Positions 36,113-46,022 are shown, counted from the stretch's first letter. The stretch: DNA of 64,000 nt from an uncultured Bacteroides sp. (GCA_902168185.1 CABHOV010000047.1:1-64000), one strand, 5' to 3'. The notes: generated by a model not told the origin, from the letters alone. A program made the numbers and translations.

Positions 36113-36814
36113 TCAGGAACCTATATCTTTCATGATATATCCTACACCGCGAATGTTTTCGATCTTCAATGCTGGGTCATTCTTTAAATATTTCCGAAGC
36201 TTTGAAACAAAAACATCCATGCTGCGGGCTACAAAAAATCCATCGTCTTCCCAGATCGCTTTCAGGAATACATCCCGTTCGATAAGCTTTCCGGTATGCC
36301 GGAAAAACATTTGCAGTAGTTTACACTCTTTGTAGGTAAGGCGTGTATCCTCACCGTTGGCATGGAGTAACAGGTTATGGATGTCGAGCATGGAGTTACC
36401 GGCCTTCAAGATTGAAGACCTGTTCGTGGTGGCTGCAAGCCCGGATGAGCGCTTTAAAATCGCCTCTATACGATACTTGAATTCCTGTATACTGAAAGGC
36501 TTGCACACATAATCATCCGCGCCAATCTGAAATCCACGGATCCGATCATCCAGCTGATTCTTGGCCGTCAGAAATACAATCGGGATCTGTTGATTATACT
36601 TCCGTACTTCGATGGCAAGATCAAATCCATCTTTCTCCGGCAACATGATATCAAAGATGCACAAGTCAAATATACCATTGTGAAAGGCTGTTAATCCCTT
36701 CTCACCACTCGCATACAGATGGACCTTCCAGCCATGCGCATCCAGGGTGTCCTTGATGAGAAAGCCAAGACTTTCATCATCTTCTACGAGCATTATTTGA
36801 GGACTTTCGCTCAT
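36113..36814 (-). CDS. OmpR/PhoB-family response regulator
   Basis: A 233-residue regulator. The receiver domain (residues 6-120) has acidic residues ED at 11-12, phosphoacceptor Asp55 in CIFDIMLP, Thr in FLTAKN (about 83) and Lys105 in VCKPF. The C-terminal half (about 135-230) is an OmpR-type winged helix (LTYKECKLLQMFFRHTGKLIERDVFL, SMDVFVSKLRKYL, IENIRGVGYIM). Its start codon overlaps the stop of the upstream kinase gene, so the pair is translationally coupled. Bacteroidota pairs of this type are often called RprY/RprX-like; the regulon is unknown. The glutaminyl cyclase gene follows. Confidence 0.93.
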   Translation of the reverse strand: MSESPQIMLVEDDESLGFLIKDTLDAHGWKVHLYASGEKGLTAFHNGIFDLCIFDIMLPEKDGFDLAIEVRKYNQQIPIVFLTAKNQLDDRIRGFQIGADDYVCKPFSIQEFKYRIEAILKRSSGLAATTNRSSILKAGNSMLDIHNLLLHANGEDTRLTYKECKLLQMFFRHTGKLIERDVFLKAIWEDDGFFVARSMDVFVSKLRKYLKNDPALKIENIRGVGYIMKDIGS

Positions 36815-38034
36815 GCCTTCGGAAGTATAATTTTCACTTCTGTTCCCTTATTCAATTCACTGAAAAGATTTACTTCACCGCGATGGGCTTGTATAACGCT
36901 CTTCACAAAACTTAGTCCTAACCCAAAACCTTTCACCGTATATACATTGCCCGATCGCACACGAAAGAATTTTTCAAATACTTTGCTTCGCATATCGGGA
37001 GCTATACCTATACCGTTATCTGAAATATCGATTTCAATTTTATTGCCGAGATCTTTTGTGCGCACCAGAATTTTAGGTTGATGTGGCGAATATTTCTCCG
37101 CATTGTCAATGATGTTGGTGATGGCTTGAAGCAGCAGATCTTTATCACCCAATATTGTAGCATCACTAGCGTTAAACTCAAGTTGGAGTACGCCACTCCG
37201 CTCCTGCACCTTGAGCAAAAAAGCCTCGGCACAGTCTTCGATCAACCGGTGGATATCCATGGCTTCCAGCACCGGGCGTTTCATATATTCTACGGAAACA
37301 CCACTCAGCACCTGGTCTATTTTCTGGCGAAGTCTTTCGTTTTCCTTCAACAGGATATCGATATATACCTGGTCTGCCTGACCAGCGATCTTCTTCTGCA
37401 AGATCTCACCTGCAATACGGATGTTGGTTACAGGAGTTTTGAATTCATGCGTCATGTTGTTGATAAAATCACTCTTTAGCTCTGCAAACTTTCGTTCGCG
37501 CAAGAGTGATGCAATCGCATAGGCGAAGAATCCCATCATCAGCAAAAGAATGATCGTGGAGAAAATCCATACGCCTAACTGTGCGGCGACATAACTTTGC
37601 TTCTTGGGAAAGTATATAGCAAAGTTTTTCTCCGCATGACTGCGTTTATAGCCCGCCACTTCGGCTTCCAGTCTGCGCGTTGCCTCTACGTAGTTTCCAT
37701 ATACCAGCGTATCGTCAACAGCATTATATACTCCGAGCTCATAATCAACGGAGAGACTTCTTCTGGCAAATTCCTTTTTCAGCAGGCTGTCCAGAAGTTG
37801 ATCGTTGAGTTCACTGTTGGTGGCAACAAAGAAAAAACTCGACGACATCTTTTTTACCTCGGCATCCTTGGCAACGGAATCGGCCACTTTCTTTAAAGCC
37901 ACCTGTACTGTATGATCGAATTGTTTTTCGGCTACATCAAACGCTTTCCGGAACCAGTATACCTGTACAATCATCAGGCAAATAAGGACCAGTGTTCCTG
38001 CCAGAATAATTCCCCGGAGATGCTTGCTTTTCAT
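36811..38034 (-). CDS. Membrane sensor histidine kinase
   Basis: A 407-residue kinase with two membrane helices (about residues 8-28 and 153-175) around a periplasmic sensor region of about 125 residues. No HAMP domain is evident; a short linker leads to HisKA with phospho-His196 in NNMTHEFKTPVTNIR. The HATPase_c domain has the N box (ITNIIDNAEKY), G1 (DNGIGIAPD) and G2 (GFGLGLSFVK). It is first in a leftward operon with the OmpR-type regulator (overlapping start and stop) and probably the glutaminyl cyclase. It is divergent from the DUF2723 gene across 129 bases. The periplasmic region has no domain I recognise. Confidence 0.92.
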   Translation of the reverse strand: MKSKHLRGIILAGTLVLICLMIVQVYWFRKAFDVAEKQFDHTVQVALKKVADSVAKDAEVKKMSSSFFFVATNSELNDQLLDSLLKKEFARRSLSVDYELGVYNAVDDTLVYGNYVEATRRLEAEVAGYKRSHAEKNFAIYFPKKQSYVAAQLGVWIFSTIILLLMMGFFAYAIASLLRERKFAELKSDFINNMTHEFKTPVTNIRIAGEILQKKIAGQADQVYIDILLKENERLRQKIDQVLSGVSVEYMKRPVLEAMDIHRLIEDCAEAFLLKVQERSGVLQLEFNASDATILGDKDLLLQAITNIIDNAEKYSPHQPKILVRTKDLGNKIEIDISDNGIGIAPDMRSKVFEKFFRVRSGNVYTVKGFGLGLSFVKSVIQAHRGEVNLFSELNKGTEVKIILPKA

Positions 38035-38163
38035 ACACTAAAAATAACAGATTAAGAGTCTACTTGTAAATCCTTTCCCATTTTTAACACTGCATTAACA
38101 CTTCTTTACACTGCTTAACCCTAAACCACAGCCCGCTGCGGTAGCATTGTAAAAAGTATTTAC

Positions 38164-41100
38164 ATGTTCCTCAAAACAGACTACCGATTCTTTCTGGCAG
38201 CATTGCTGCTCATCCTGACAGCCTATATATGCATGGGACTCGATCCTGCAGACAATGGCTTCGGCATCCTTACGCTCTGGGTTGCACCACCGTTGCTGCT
38301 CGCCGGATTCCTCCTTCCTATACCCGGTATCATCGGCCTGCAGAATCTTGCTTCTATAGTCTCACGCTTCATTCTGGAAATGAATAAGTGGAAGGTTGCT
38401 TTCGGTATACTTGTGTTTCTGATTTCATTTTCTACCTATATCATAACGCTGGAACCCACTGCAAGTCTTTGGGACTGCTCTGAGTTCATAGCCTCTTCCT
38501 ACAAGCTCCAGGTTCCCCATACTCCAGGAACACCATTGTCATTACTGATTGGCCGAATCTTTACGATGTTCGCGTTCGGAGATGTACATGCAGTCGCGTG
38601 GAATCTCAACATCATGAGTGCCTTTTTCTCGGCCCTTACAGTTTTACTGGTCTATCATATTATATACCTGCTAGCCTCCCGTATACAGGCGCAAGGAACG
38701 TATACAACAGCGTTACGCATCATCGCCTCGGTATGCGGAAGTTTGTGCCTGGCCTTTTCGGATACATTCTGGTTCTCCGCTGTAGAAGCTGAGACCTATG
38801 GCCTGGCTTGTTTTTTTATGTTGCTGATCCTCTGGATGATCCTGAAGGGAACAGATCTATCTGAACCCATACGTTCGCGGTGGCTCGTTCTTATTGTATA
38901 TATAGCAGGCCTCTCCTATTGCATCCACCCCATGTGCCTGCTCGCTTTACCGGTACTTCCTTTTGCCTGGTATACCAGCAAGATACCATTAACGTTTTGG
39001 CGTGTGGTACTACCCATTGCGCTGGGAGGATTTATAGTTTTGTTTATCAACAGATTTATTGCTGTCGGTATATTTGAGCTGGCCTTTTACCTGGATCTCT
39101 TTGTTGTAAATTCATTGCACTTACCTTTTTATACGGGTGCCTTTATACTGCTGAGCGCATTGATCGGATTGTTTATTTTTTTACTACGGAAATATACCAT
39201 GCACCAGGTATATACCTGGGTGGTGATATTTCTGCTAACCGGTTTTCTGCCCTACGGTATGTTGTTTGTCCGGTCAAATCACAATCCTCCCATTGATGAA
39301 ACGAGCCCGGAAAACTTATCGATGATCAAGGCTTACATGAACCGGGAATCCTATGGCTCACGACCGCTTTTGTACGGCCCTTACTTCGATGCCCAGGTAG
39401 AAGATGTACAACCCGGAAAAAAGATATACCACAAAGGAGATAATTCATATGAATTCTCCGGCAAGCTATCAGAGTATATCTATACCCCTGGGCGGCAGAC
39501 GGTCTTGCCGAGGATCTATAGCAATGAGGCCAACCACATTGAAACGTACAGGCAATGGACCGGCCTACAACCGGGCGAAAAACCTGGTTTCCGTGAAAAT
39601 ATACTATACCTGACACGCTATCAGCTTAACCACATGTACCTGCGGTATTTCCTGTGGAATTTTGCCGGCCGCGAAGGCGATATTCAAAACAGCCGCTGGC
39701 TTACACCCTGGGATGGATTGTCCAGGCAAGCTCATCAACAACAGAGAGCCAGGAACCAATATTGGATGATACCGCTGATACTGGGTATAGCGGGCGGTGT
39801 GTTTCAGTATCAAAAAAAACGAAAGGATTTTATTGCGGTCAATATCTTCTTTTTGCTAACCGGAATCGTGCTTGTTCTTTATCTCAACTCCACTCCCAAT
39901 GAGCCGCGCGAACGTGACTATATTTATGTGGGCTCTTATATAGCATTTTGCATCTGGATCGGGCTGGGTGTCCAGGCATTTTATTATATACTAAAGCAGT
40001 GGCGAGTTGCTTTGGTCATGAGTGGCATCATCACCGTAGTCGTTCCGCTCTGGATGCTCTATCAAAACTATGATGACCATAACCGCAGTGGACGAACGTT
40101 TCAAATTGACAACGCTCGAAATTTATTAAACAGCTGTGCTCCCAACGCCATTCTCTTTACGGGTGGTGACAACGATACATTTCCATTGTGGTATGTGCAG
40201 GAAGTAGAAGGGTATCGCACCGATGTGCGCATTATGGTGCTGAGTTATTTCAACACGGACTGGTATATCAGTCAGTTGCGAAAAGCATACTACGAATCGA
40301 AACCATTTCAATTAACGCTTACAGAGAAAGACTATGAGCAATATGGGCCCAACGATGTACTATACTTACAGGAAAGTATACCCCATGGAATTGATGTCAC
40401 CAAGTATCTCGCCTTGCTAAAGGCCGCACATCCAGCGTTGCGCATGCAAACCCGCACCGGTGATGTATACTCGGTTCTTCCATCCAAAACACTCCACCTA
40501 AAAATAGATAAGGATGAATTTCTTAAAAATGATCATGGCCATTTTTTATCTGAAGCGGAAATCAGCCATGAGCTGTCGCTGCAGGTGACGGAGAATTATC
40601 TTCAGAAAAACGCATTGGCTTTTCTTGACTTAGTAGTTAGTAACGCATGGACAAGACCCATATATTTCAACTTTACCTCATTGAATACTTTTGGTCTTGA
40701 TCTCAAGCCATATGTGGTGCAGGAAGGAACCTTATTTCGTCTCTTCCCAATCAAACCAAGCAAAGACGGCATCGCCATGAACACAACGCTGATGTATAAG
40801 AACCTGGTAGAGAAATCCGATTACGCGAATCTTTCGAACCCGAAAGTATATTTCAACTATGAAGACTATCACCTGCGGATAATCATGCCCGTTCAGCAAT
40901 CATTTAATATGCTGGCGCAGGCGCTTTACGAAGAAGGCAATCATGCGCTGGCCGAAAAGGTATTAACCGAAGCCGTTGATAAAGTATACCTCGACCACCT
41001 GACGCCTTCCATTACAAACCTCCAGGCTTCGCGTATGCTGCTCGCCCTGGGCCGAAAAGATCTGGCGCAGCATCTTTCACACAACGTCTTTCAATATTAT

Positions 41101-41244
41101 TATGCTGCCGCGCAGCAAGATGATGCTGATCCGGAAGATCTATACCTGGCTGAAAAATCAGCAGATATATTGAACCTGTTGGGTGAAGATGTATACCTGA
41201 AAAAAGTGAACAGCCTGAAAGCCGTAGCAGAATATACTGAGTAA
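38164..41244 (+). CDS. DUF2723 multipass membrane protein (glycosyltransferase-like)
   Basis: A 1026-residue protein with two N-terminal hydrophobic helices, then the DUF2723 domain (from about residue 75): YIITLEPTASLWDCSEFIASSYKLQVPHTPGTPL is the diagnostic start, containing the acidic WDCSEF motif placed like the catalytic Asp/Glu in GT-C enzymes. About 10-12 membrane helices follow up to residue 630. The C-terminal 400 residues are soluble, with NAILFTGGDNDTFPLWYVQEVEG and a TPR-like end (ALAEKVLTEAV, ASRMLLALGRKDLA). Family members are conserved in Bacteroidota and related to protein O-mannosyltransferases, so a role in glycosylating exported proteins or surface glycans is likely but unproven. 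It is divergent from the kinase operon. Confidence 0.85.
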   Translation: MFLKTDYRFFLAALLLILTAYICMGLDPADNGFGILTLWVAPPLLLAGFLLPIPGIIGLQNLASIVSRFILEMNKWKVAFGILVFLISFSTYIITLEPTASLWDCSEFIASSYKLQVPHTPGTPLSLLIGRIFTMFAFGDVHAVAWNLNIMSAFFSALTVLLVYHIIYLLASRIQAQGTYTTALRIIASVCGSLCLAFSDTFWFSAVEAETYGLACFFMLLILWMILKGTDLSEPIRSRWLVLIVYIAGLSYCIHPMCLLALPVLPFAWYTSKIPLTFWRVVLPIALGGFIVLFINRFIAVGIFELAFYLDLFVVNSLHLPFYTGAFILLSALIGLFIFLLRKYTMHQVYTWVVIFLLTGFLPYGMLFVRSNHNPPIDETSPENLSMIKAYMNRESYGSRPLLYGPYFDAQVEDVQPGKKIYHKGDNSYEFSGKLSEYIYTPGRQTVLPRIYSNEANHIETYRQWTGLQPGEKPGFRENILYLTRYQLNHMYLRYFLWNFAGREGDIQNSRWLTPWDGLSRQAHQQQRARNQYWMIPLILGIAGGVFQYQKKRKDFIAVNIFFLLTGIVLVLYLNSTPNEPRERDYIYVGSYIAFCIWIGLGVQAFYYILKQWRVALVMSGIITVVVPLWMLYQNYDDHNRSGRTFQIDNARNLLNSCAPNAILFTGGDNDTFPLWYVQEVEGYRTDVRIMVLSYFNTDWYISQLRKAYYESKPFQLTLTEKDYEQYGPNDVLYLQESIPHGIDVTKYLALLKAAHPALRMQTRTGDVYSVLPSKTLHLKIDKDEFLKNDHGHFLSEAEISHELSLQVTENYLQKNALAFLDLVVSNAWTRPIYFNFTSLNTFGLDLKPYVVQEGTLFRLFPIKPSKDGIAMNTTLMYKNLVEKSDYANLSNPKVYFNYEDYHLRIIMPVQQSFNMLAQALYEEGNHALAEKVLTEAVDKVYLDHLTPSITNLQASRMLLALGRKDLAQHLSHNVFQYYYAAAQQDDADPEDLYLAEKSADILNLLGEDVYLKKVNSLKAVAEYTE

Positions 41245-41260
41245 ATAAATTTTTATTCTG

Positions 41261-41662
41261 TTAGCGGTTCTTGGGGCAAACAATTTCCCAGAGGTGACCA
41301 TCCGGGTCTTTGAAGTAACCGGTATATCCCCAATCTTCATCTTTTGCCTCGCGTGGAATGGAGCCTCCGGTACGTGCTGCCCCTTGCAGGATAGCGTCCA
41401 CCTCTTCACGGCTATCGGCTGTACAGGATAAAATACATTCCACTGCACTCTGTGAAAGATGGGGCTCGGCTTTTGCCAGGGTAGAGAATGAAGCAAACTG
41501 GTTGCGTTCAATGAGAAATAAGGATAGCCCGCCATCCAGCTCAATGACGATGATGCCTTCGTTAATACCGGGTGTAGGCAGGCCAAGTCCATCGCGATAA
41601 AATGCCAGGGATTTCTCCAGGTCGTTAACCGGAAGTGATATCACATTGATCTTTGGTTTCAT
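41261..41662 (-). CDS. VOC (glyoxalase/dioxygenase fold) family protein
   Basis: A 133-residue protein with the vicinal-oxygen-chelate fold: VISLPVNDLEKSLAFYRDGLGLPTPG at the start, a GGLSLFLIE strand, and the C-terminal half motif WGYTGYFKDPDGHLWEIVCPK. Metal-ligand positions typical of the superfamily (the Glu near the C-terminus) are present. It could be a lyase, a dioxygenase or a resistance-type binding protein; the sequence does not say which. It lies downstream of pgl by about 65 bases on the same strand and converges with the DUF2723 gene by about 16 bases. It may be transcribed with the pentose-phosphate block, but no functional link is evident. Confidence 0.85.
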   Translation of the reverse strand: MKPKINVISLPVNDLEKSLAFYRDGLGLPTPGINEGIIVIELDGGLSLFLIERNQFASFSTLAKAEPHLSQSAVECILSCTADSREEVDAILQGAARTGGSIPREAKDEDWGYTGYFKDPDGHLWEIVCPKNR

Positions 41663-41727
41663 ACTTGAGTATTAGTCCTTAGAGATGTTTTAGATATATA
41701 GTGTTGTAAACACGTTGATAGTATATA

Positions 41728-42453
41728 TTATTTATTCGTCAGCTTTTGCGTGGCGGCCTGGTCTACGAACCAGTGTAACGATCCGCCTTGCGGGCGAATT
41801 AACTGGGCCGGGTACTCGACTATATTTTGCGCATCTTCATGGATGTGATGCATCGCTTCTGCTTTCGATGCGCCGTATACCAGGAAGGCAACGTTCGCAG
41901 CCTGGTTAATGCACGGAGCCGTTAGTGTGATGCGGAACATCTTTACCTTATCGATATATATTTCCTTCACCAGCGATTCTTTTTCGTGCAACACCGCAGT
42001 GTGCGGAAAAAGAGAGGCGGTGTGCGCATCATCACCAAGGCCAAGCAATACAAGATCAAACCGCACGGGTTTATCCGAAAAATATCCGAGCAAATCTTTC
42101 TCGTAGCCTTCCGCTGCTGCTGCCGGTTCAAGTTCTGTTTTCATTCGGAAGATTTGTCCCGGTGAAAGATCCAATGCATCGAATAACGCTTTCTTGGCCA
42201 TCAGATAGTTACTGTCAGGATGATCGGCTGGTACATATCGCTCATCTCCGAAAAAGAAAAATACCCGTGACCAATCGATCTGCTTCCTATACTTATCTGT
42301 AGCCAAAAGCTCATATAGTTTCTTGGGAGAACTTCCTCCTGACAGCACAAATGAAAATCTTCCATGCAAATATATAGCTTCCTTCGCCTGTGCTACGACA
42401 AAATCAGCGAGTGCGGGAAGAAGGTCATCCGCGCCATCAAAAACGTGAATCAT
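41728..42453 (-). CDS. pgl: 6-phosphogluconolactonase
   Basis: A 241-residue cytosolic enzyme of the SOL/DevB type that hydrolyses 6-phosphogluconolactone to 6-phosphogluconate, step 2 of the oxidative pentose-phosphate pathway. Family motifs: FVLSGGSSPKKLYELLA (phosphate binding), FFFGDERYVPADHPDSNYLMAKKALF, and LVLLGLGDDAHTASLFPHT with the catalytic His. It starts 7 bases after the zwf stop, so the two genes are surely co-transcribed. Length is normal for the family. Nothing is missing among the catalytic residues that I can recognise. Confidence 0.95.
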   Translation of the reverse strand: MIHVFDGADDLLPALADFVVAQAKEAIYLHGRFSFVLSGGSSPKKLYELLATDKYRKQIDWSRVFFFFGDERYVPADHPDSNYLMAKKALFDALDLSPGQIFRMKTELEPAAAAEGYEKDLLGYFSDKPVRFDLVLLGLGDDAHTASLFPHTAVLHEKESLVKEIYIDKVKMFRITLTAPCINQAANVAFLVYGASKAEAMHHIHEDAQNIVEYPAQLIRPQGGSLHWFVDQAATQKLTNK

Positions 42454-42460
42454 CTTACTG

Positions 42461-43987
42461 TTACTTTTTAGCGTTTTTCAACGGAAGTGTAAACCAATGA
42501 AAGCCATCTTGCGCGATAAGCGCCTCGGCCGTTTCCGGCCCCCACGAGTCAGCCGAATAATTCGGAAAGCTCAAACTCTTTTTACCAGCCCACGCATTTA
42601 GAATCGGCATGAGCAGATCCCATGCGGCCTCCACCTGGTCACCACGCATAAAGAGCGTCTGGTCACCCAGCATCGTATCGAGTAACAACGTTTCGTATGC
42701 CTCCGGAGTATCGCCAGTATACGTACCGTTATAATCGAAGATCATGTCTACCGGGTTCAAGGTCATATCCAATCCGGGACGTTTGGCTTGCACCTGTAAG
42801 CGCACGCTCATCTCTGGTTGAATGCTGATGATTAACCGGTTTTGCTGCCATCCTTCTATAGCTTCTGAAGGAAAAATCATGTGCGGCACATCTTTAAACT
42901 GTATGGTAATAACAGATGAAGACTGGTGCATTCGCTTGCCGGTACGCAAATAGAATGGGACACCATGCCATCTCCAGTTGTCAACGAAAAATTTTATAGC
43001 GGCAAACGTCTCCGTGTTGGACTGTGGATTTACGCCTTGCTCTTCGCGATATCCTACAACTTCTTTTCCTTCCATCCACCCTTTGCTATACTGACCCCGC
43101 ACAGCGTTCTTCTTGATGTCTTCGGGGTTGAACTTGCGCATGGAGTGCAGTACATCTACTTTACAATTCCGCACTTTATCGGCTTCGAAACTTACCGGTG
43201 GCTCCATGGCTACCAGGCAAAGCAACTGAAGTATATGATTCTGGATCATATCGCGAAGTGCTCCGGCATCATCGTAATAACCGCCACGACTTCCCATTCC
43301 GAGTTGCTCGGTTACCGAGATCTGTACGTGATCTATATAATTCCGATTCCAAAGGGGCTCAAATATAGAGTTGGCAAAACGGAAGGCGAGAATATTTTGA
43401 ACCGTTTCTTTGCCCAAGTAATGATCGATGCGGTATATCTGTTGCTCGGAAAAAACGCTTCCTAGTAATTGGTTCAGTTTGCGTGCAGAGTCAAGATCAT
43501 GACCAAACGGTTTTTCGATTACGATCCGTGACTTGGTAGTGTCAACGGCTAACTTGTGTTTTGATATATTTTCGGCAATCGTGCTAAAGAAGCGTGGTGC
43601 TACTGCCAGGTAATAGATTACATTGGGATCTATACCGGCTTCTTTCTTAAATGTAGCAATGCGCTGGGACTGCTCTTCGTATGTTTTGGAATCGTTGATG
43701 TCAGAGACCTGGAAATGAACATGCTTGGCAAAAGCCTCCCATTTTCCCTGATCAGGTTTTCCACTTCGTGAAAACTGGTTGATATCTTTTAAGAGTACTT
43801 CTCTGAACTGGTCGTCTGTAAAGCCGGTACGTCCCATTGCGACAATGGAAAAATGATCGGGCATCCATCCATCTACAAATAGATTATAGAGAGCGGGTAC
43901 CAGTTTACGCGAAGTAAGATCGCCAGTTCCTCCAAATATAAAGAAGATGGTGGCCTGTGATTTAATAGAGTCTGTAGCTGAGCTCAT
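42461..43987 (-). CDS. zwf: Glucose-6-phosphate 1-dehydrogenase
   Basis: About 508 residues from the ATG at 43987 (MSSATDSIKSQ); an earlier ATG at 44038 would overlap gnd by 16 bases and adds 17 residues. It oxidises glucose-6-phosphate to 6-phosphogluconolactone with NADP+ (or NAD+). The dinucleotide site is IFFIFGGTGDLTSRKL with Thr where many orthologues have Ser. IVIEKPFGHD and the catalytic signature RIDHYLGKETVQN are intact. The C-terminal part has YLRTGKRM and DNWRWHGVPF as expected. It is the middle gene of gnd-zwf-pgl. The close packing ensures matched production of the three oxidative pentose-phosphate enzymes. Confidence 0.96.
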   Translation of the reverse strand: MSSATDSIKSQATIFFIFGGTGDLTSRKLVPALYNLFVDGWMPDHFSIVAMGRTGFTDDQFREVLLKDINQFSRSGKPDQGKWEAFAKHVHFQVSDINDSKTYEEQSQRIATFKKEAGIDPNVIYYLAVAPRFFSTIAENISKHKLAVDTTKSRIVIEKPFGHDLDSARKLNQLLGSVFSEQQIYRIDHYLGKETVQNILAFRFANSIFEPLWNRNYIDHVQISVTEQLGMGSRGGYYDDAGALRDMIQNHILQLLCLVAMEPPVSFEADKVRNCKVDVLHSMRKFNPEDIKKNAVRGQYSKGWMEGKEVVGYREEQGVNPQSNTETFAAIKFFVDNWRWHGVPFYLRTGKRMHQSSSVITIQFKDVPHMIFPSEAIEGWQQNRLIISIQPEMSVRLQVQAKRPGLDMTLNPVDMIFDYNGTYTGDTPEAYETLLLDTMLGDQTLFMRGDQVEAAWDLLMPILNAWAGKKSLSFPNYSADSWGPETAEALIAQDGFHWFTLPLKNAKK

Positions 43988-44022
43988 TCCTTGTACGGGT
44001 TGATCGTAGATTAGTGAAGCAG

Positions 44023-45438
44023 TTATTTGGTGAACCATTGTGTATGGAACACACCTTCTTTGCCGATAAGCTCATAGGTATGTGCACCAAAGTAATCGCG
44101 CTGTGCCTGTATAAGGTTCGAAGGCATTCGCTCACTGCGGAATGCATCGAAGTAACTGAGCGAAGCAGTGTAGGCTGGTATCGCTATACCTGCGGCCGTA
44201 GCAGCCGATACTACCTGACGCATGCCTCCTATAACACCATTTACCTTTTGTGCTATACCTGCATCCAACAGTAAATGTGGTAACTGATTATCTTTTTTAT
44301 AGGCCTGGTATATATCTTCCAGGAACGTAGAGCGGATGATACATCCACCGCGCCAGATCAACGCAATGTCGTCCATCTTTAATGCATATCCATATTCAGC
44401 TGAAGCTTGAGACAGCAAATGCATACCTTGTGCATAGGCGAGCACGGTGCTGAAATATAGCGCCTCTTCCAATGACTGTATAAATTTAGTTTGGTCCGCG
44501 GTGATCTTCAATGCACCATCTTTATAGAGTGCTGATGCTTTAGTTCGAAGCGCTTTATATTTGGAAAGATCGCGCATCGATACAGCGGTATCAATAGTAG
44601 GAATCGGCAATTGTAAATCCATCGCTACCTGCGAAGTCCACTTGCCTGTACCTTTCGAGCGCGCTTCATCTTTGATATCGTTGAGTAACAGATGTGATGC
44701 GCCCGGTGCCTTGAAGGCAAATATATCGCGAGTGATTTCGATGAGAAACGATTGTAAACGTCCTTCGTTCCATTGTTTAAAGATAGACTGGATCTGATCG
44801 CCCGGCAGGTTCAATCCTTTTTGCATTACTTCGTAGGTCTCAGCAATAAGTTGCATCAATCCATACTCGATACCATTGTGTACCATCTTTACAAAATGTC
44901 CGGATGACCCAGGGCCTATATATGTAACACAGGGATCGCCTTTTACTTTGGCAGCTATAGCTTCAAAGATAGGTTGCACAACTTTATAGGCTTGTGGATC
45001 ACCACCCGGCATCATGCTTGGCCCTTTTCGTGCGCCTTCTTCACCGCCTGAAACACCCATACCAAAAAAGTGAAGTCCTTTATTCTTCAACTCTTCGGCT
45101 CTGCGATTTGTATCTGTAAAGTGTGAGTTACCTCCGTCAATGATGAGATCTCCTTTGTCAAGTAAAGGAGCGATCTCCGCGATAGCGCTATCAACAATTT
45201 TACCAGCCGGCACAAGTAACATTACCGCGCGTGGCTTCTGCAAGCTGCCGATAAATTCCTGCAGTGAAGTGAATCCTTTAACATCACCCTTTACTGCTTC
45301 CTTGCCTAAAAGTTCTACTTTGGATGCATCTTTATCATGACCTGCCACTTTAAATCCGTGGTCTGCCATGTTCAAAAGAAGATTACGTCCCATGGTACCA
45401 AGACCGACCATGCCGAGAATATAAGAATCACCTTGCAT
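44023..45438 (-). CDS. gnd: 6-phosphogluconate dehydrogenase, decarboxylating
   Basis: A 471-residue enzyme, the normal length for the long (homodimeric) form. It converts 6-phosphogluconate to ribulose-5-phosphate, CO2 and NADPH. Motifs: nucleotide site GLGTMGRNLLLNMADHG, substrate loop GVSGGEEGARKGPSMMPGG, catalytic VKMVHNGIEYGLMQ, and the C-terminal IIRSTFLEDI. It is the first gene of the gnd-zwf-pgl block, with about 35 bases to the preferred zwf start. rpiB lies 134 bases upstream on the same strand, and its product acts on the ribulose-5-phosphate made here. Confidence 0.96.
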   Translation of the reverse strand: MQGDSYILGMVGLGTMGRNLLLNMADHGFKVAGHDKDASKVELLGKEAVKGDVKGFTSLQEFIGSLQKPRAVMLLVPAGKIVDSAIAEIAPLLDKGDLIIDGGNSHFTDTNRRAEELKNKGLHFFGMGVSGGEEGARKGPSMMPGGDPQAYKVVQPIFEAIAAKVKGDPCVTYIGPGSSGHFVKMVHNGIEYGLMQLIAETYEVMQKGLNLPGDQIQSIFKQWNEGRLQSFLIEITRDIFAFKAPGASHLLLNDIKDEARSKGTGKWTSQVAMDLQLPIPTIDTAVSMRDLSKYKALRTKASALYKDGALKITADQTKFIQSLEEALYFSTVLAYAQGMHLLSQASAEYGYALKMDDIALIWRGGCIIRSTFLEDIYQAYKKDNQLPHLLLDAGIAQKVNGVIGGMRQVVSAATAAGIAIPAYTASLSYFDAFRSERMPSNLIQAQRDYFGAHTYELIGKEGVFHTQWFTK

Positions 45439-45572
45439 TGTTATATAGATAAGATTTTATGTAATACTAAGCTTTATTTCCTGAACTACTTTTATTTTCC
45501 ACAGCGCTCTGTACGGTCACTGTTTACTTTTGATTTTTCGTGATAACAGTAAAGGGTTAACTCCGTCCGCCT

Positions 45573-46022
45573 TTAGTTTTTACCTTCCAGCTGCTTGACC
45601 TTTCCAAGTCTTCGCTGATGGCGTTCGGCTCCTGTGAACTTTGCTTTCAAAAAAGCAGTGATGAGTTCCTTTGCCATTTCGTCACCGGTAACACGTCCGC
45701 CAAGGCAAAGCAAATTCATGTCGTCATCTTCAACTCCCTGATGAGCAGAAAAATGATCGTGGATTAATGCTGCGCGCACACCGGGAATTTTATTCACCGC
45801 GATGGAAGCTCCTACTCCGCTTCCACATATGGCGATGCCGCGTTCTACTTCTTTTGCTGCCACAGCTTTCGCCAGCGGCACAACAAAGTCGGGGTAATCA
45901 TCTCCATCATCACGTACGTGGGCACCGAAATCTTTTACTTCGTATTGTTGAGATAGGAGAAAATTCTTGATCACTTCTTTCAAAGCGAAACCTCCATGGT
46001 CTGCAGCGATTCCTAGTTTCAT
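45573..46022 (-). CDS. rpiB: Ribose-5-phosphate isomerase B
   Basis: A 149-residue RpiB/LacAB-family isomerase that interconverts ribulose-5-phosphate and ribose-5-phosphate. Key segments: KLGIAADHGGFALKE (phosphate and substrate binding), ERGIAICGSGVGASIAVNK with the catalytic Cys in ICGSG, VRAALIHDHFSAHQGVEDDDMNLLCLGGR, and a basic C-terminus. Lengths and motifs are normal. It precedes gnd-zwf-pgl on the same strand with a 134-base gap that may hold its own promoter or a regulatory site, so it belongs to the pathway block even if not strictly to the same transcript. Confidence 0.95.
   Translation of the reverse strand: MKLGIAADHGGFALKEVIKNFLLSQQYEVKDFGAHVRDDGDDYPDFVVPLAKAVAAKEVERGIAICGSGVGASIAVNKIPGVRAALIHDHFSAHQGVEDDDMNLLCLGGRVTGDEMAKELITAFLKAKFTGAERHQRRLGKVKQLEGKN

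Noticed and set aside
42926-43465. Rightward 179-codon frame opposite zwf
   Set aside because: Antisense to a highly conserved enzyme; no family features and no start context.
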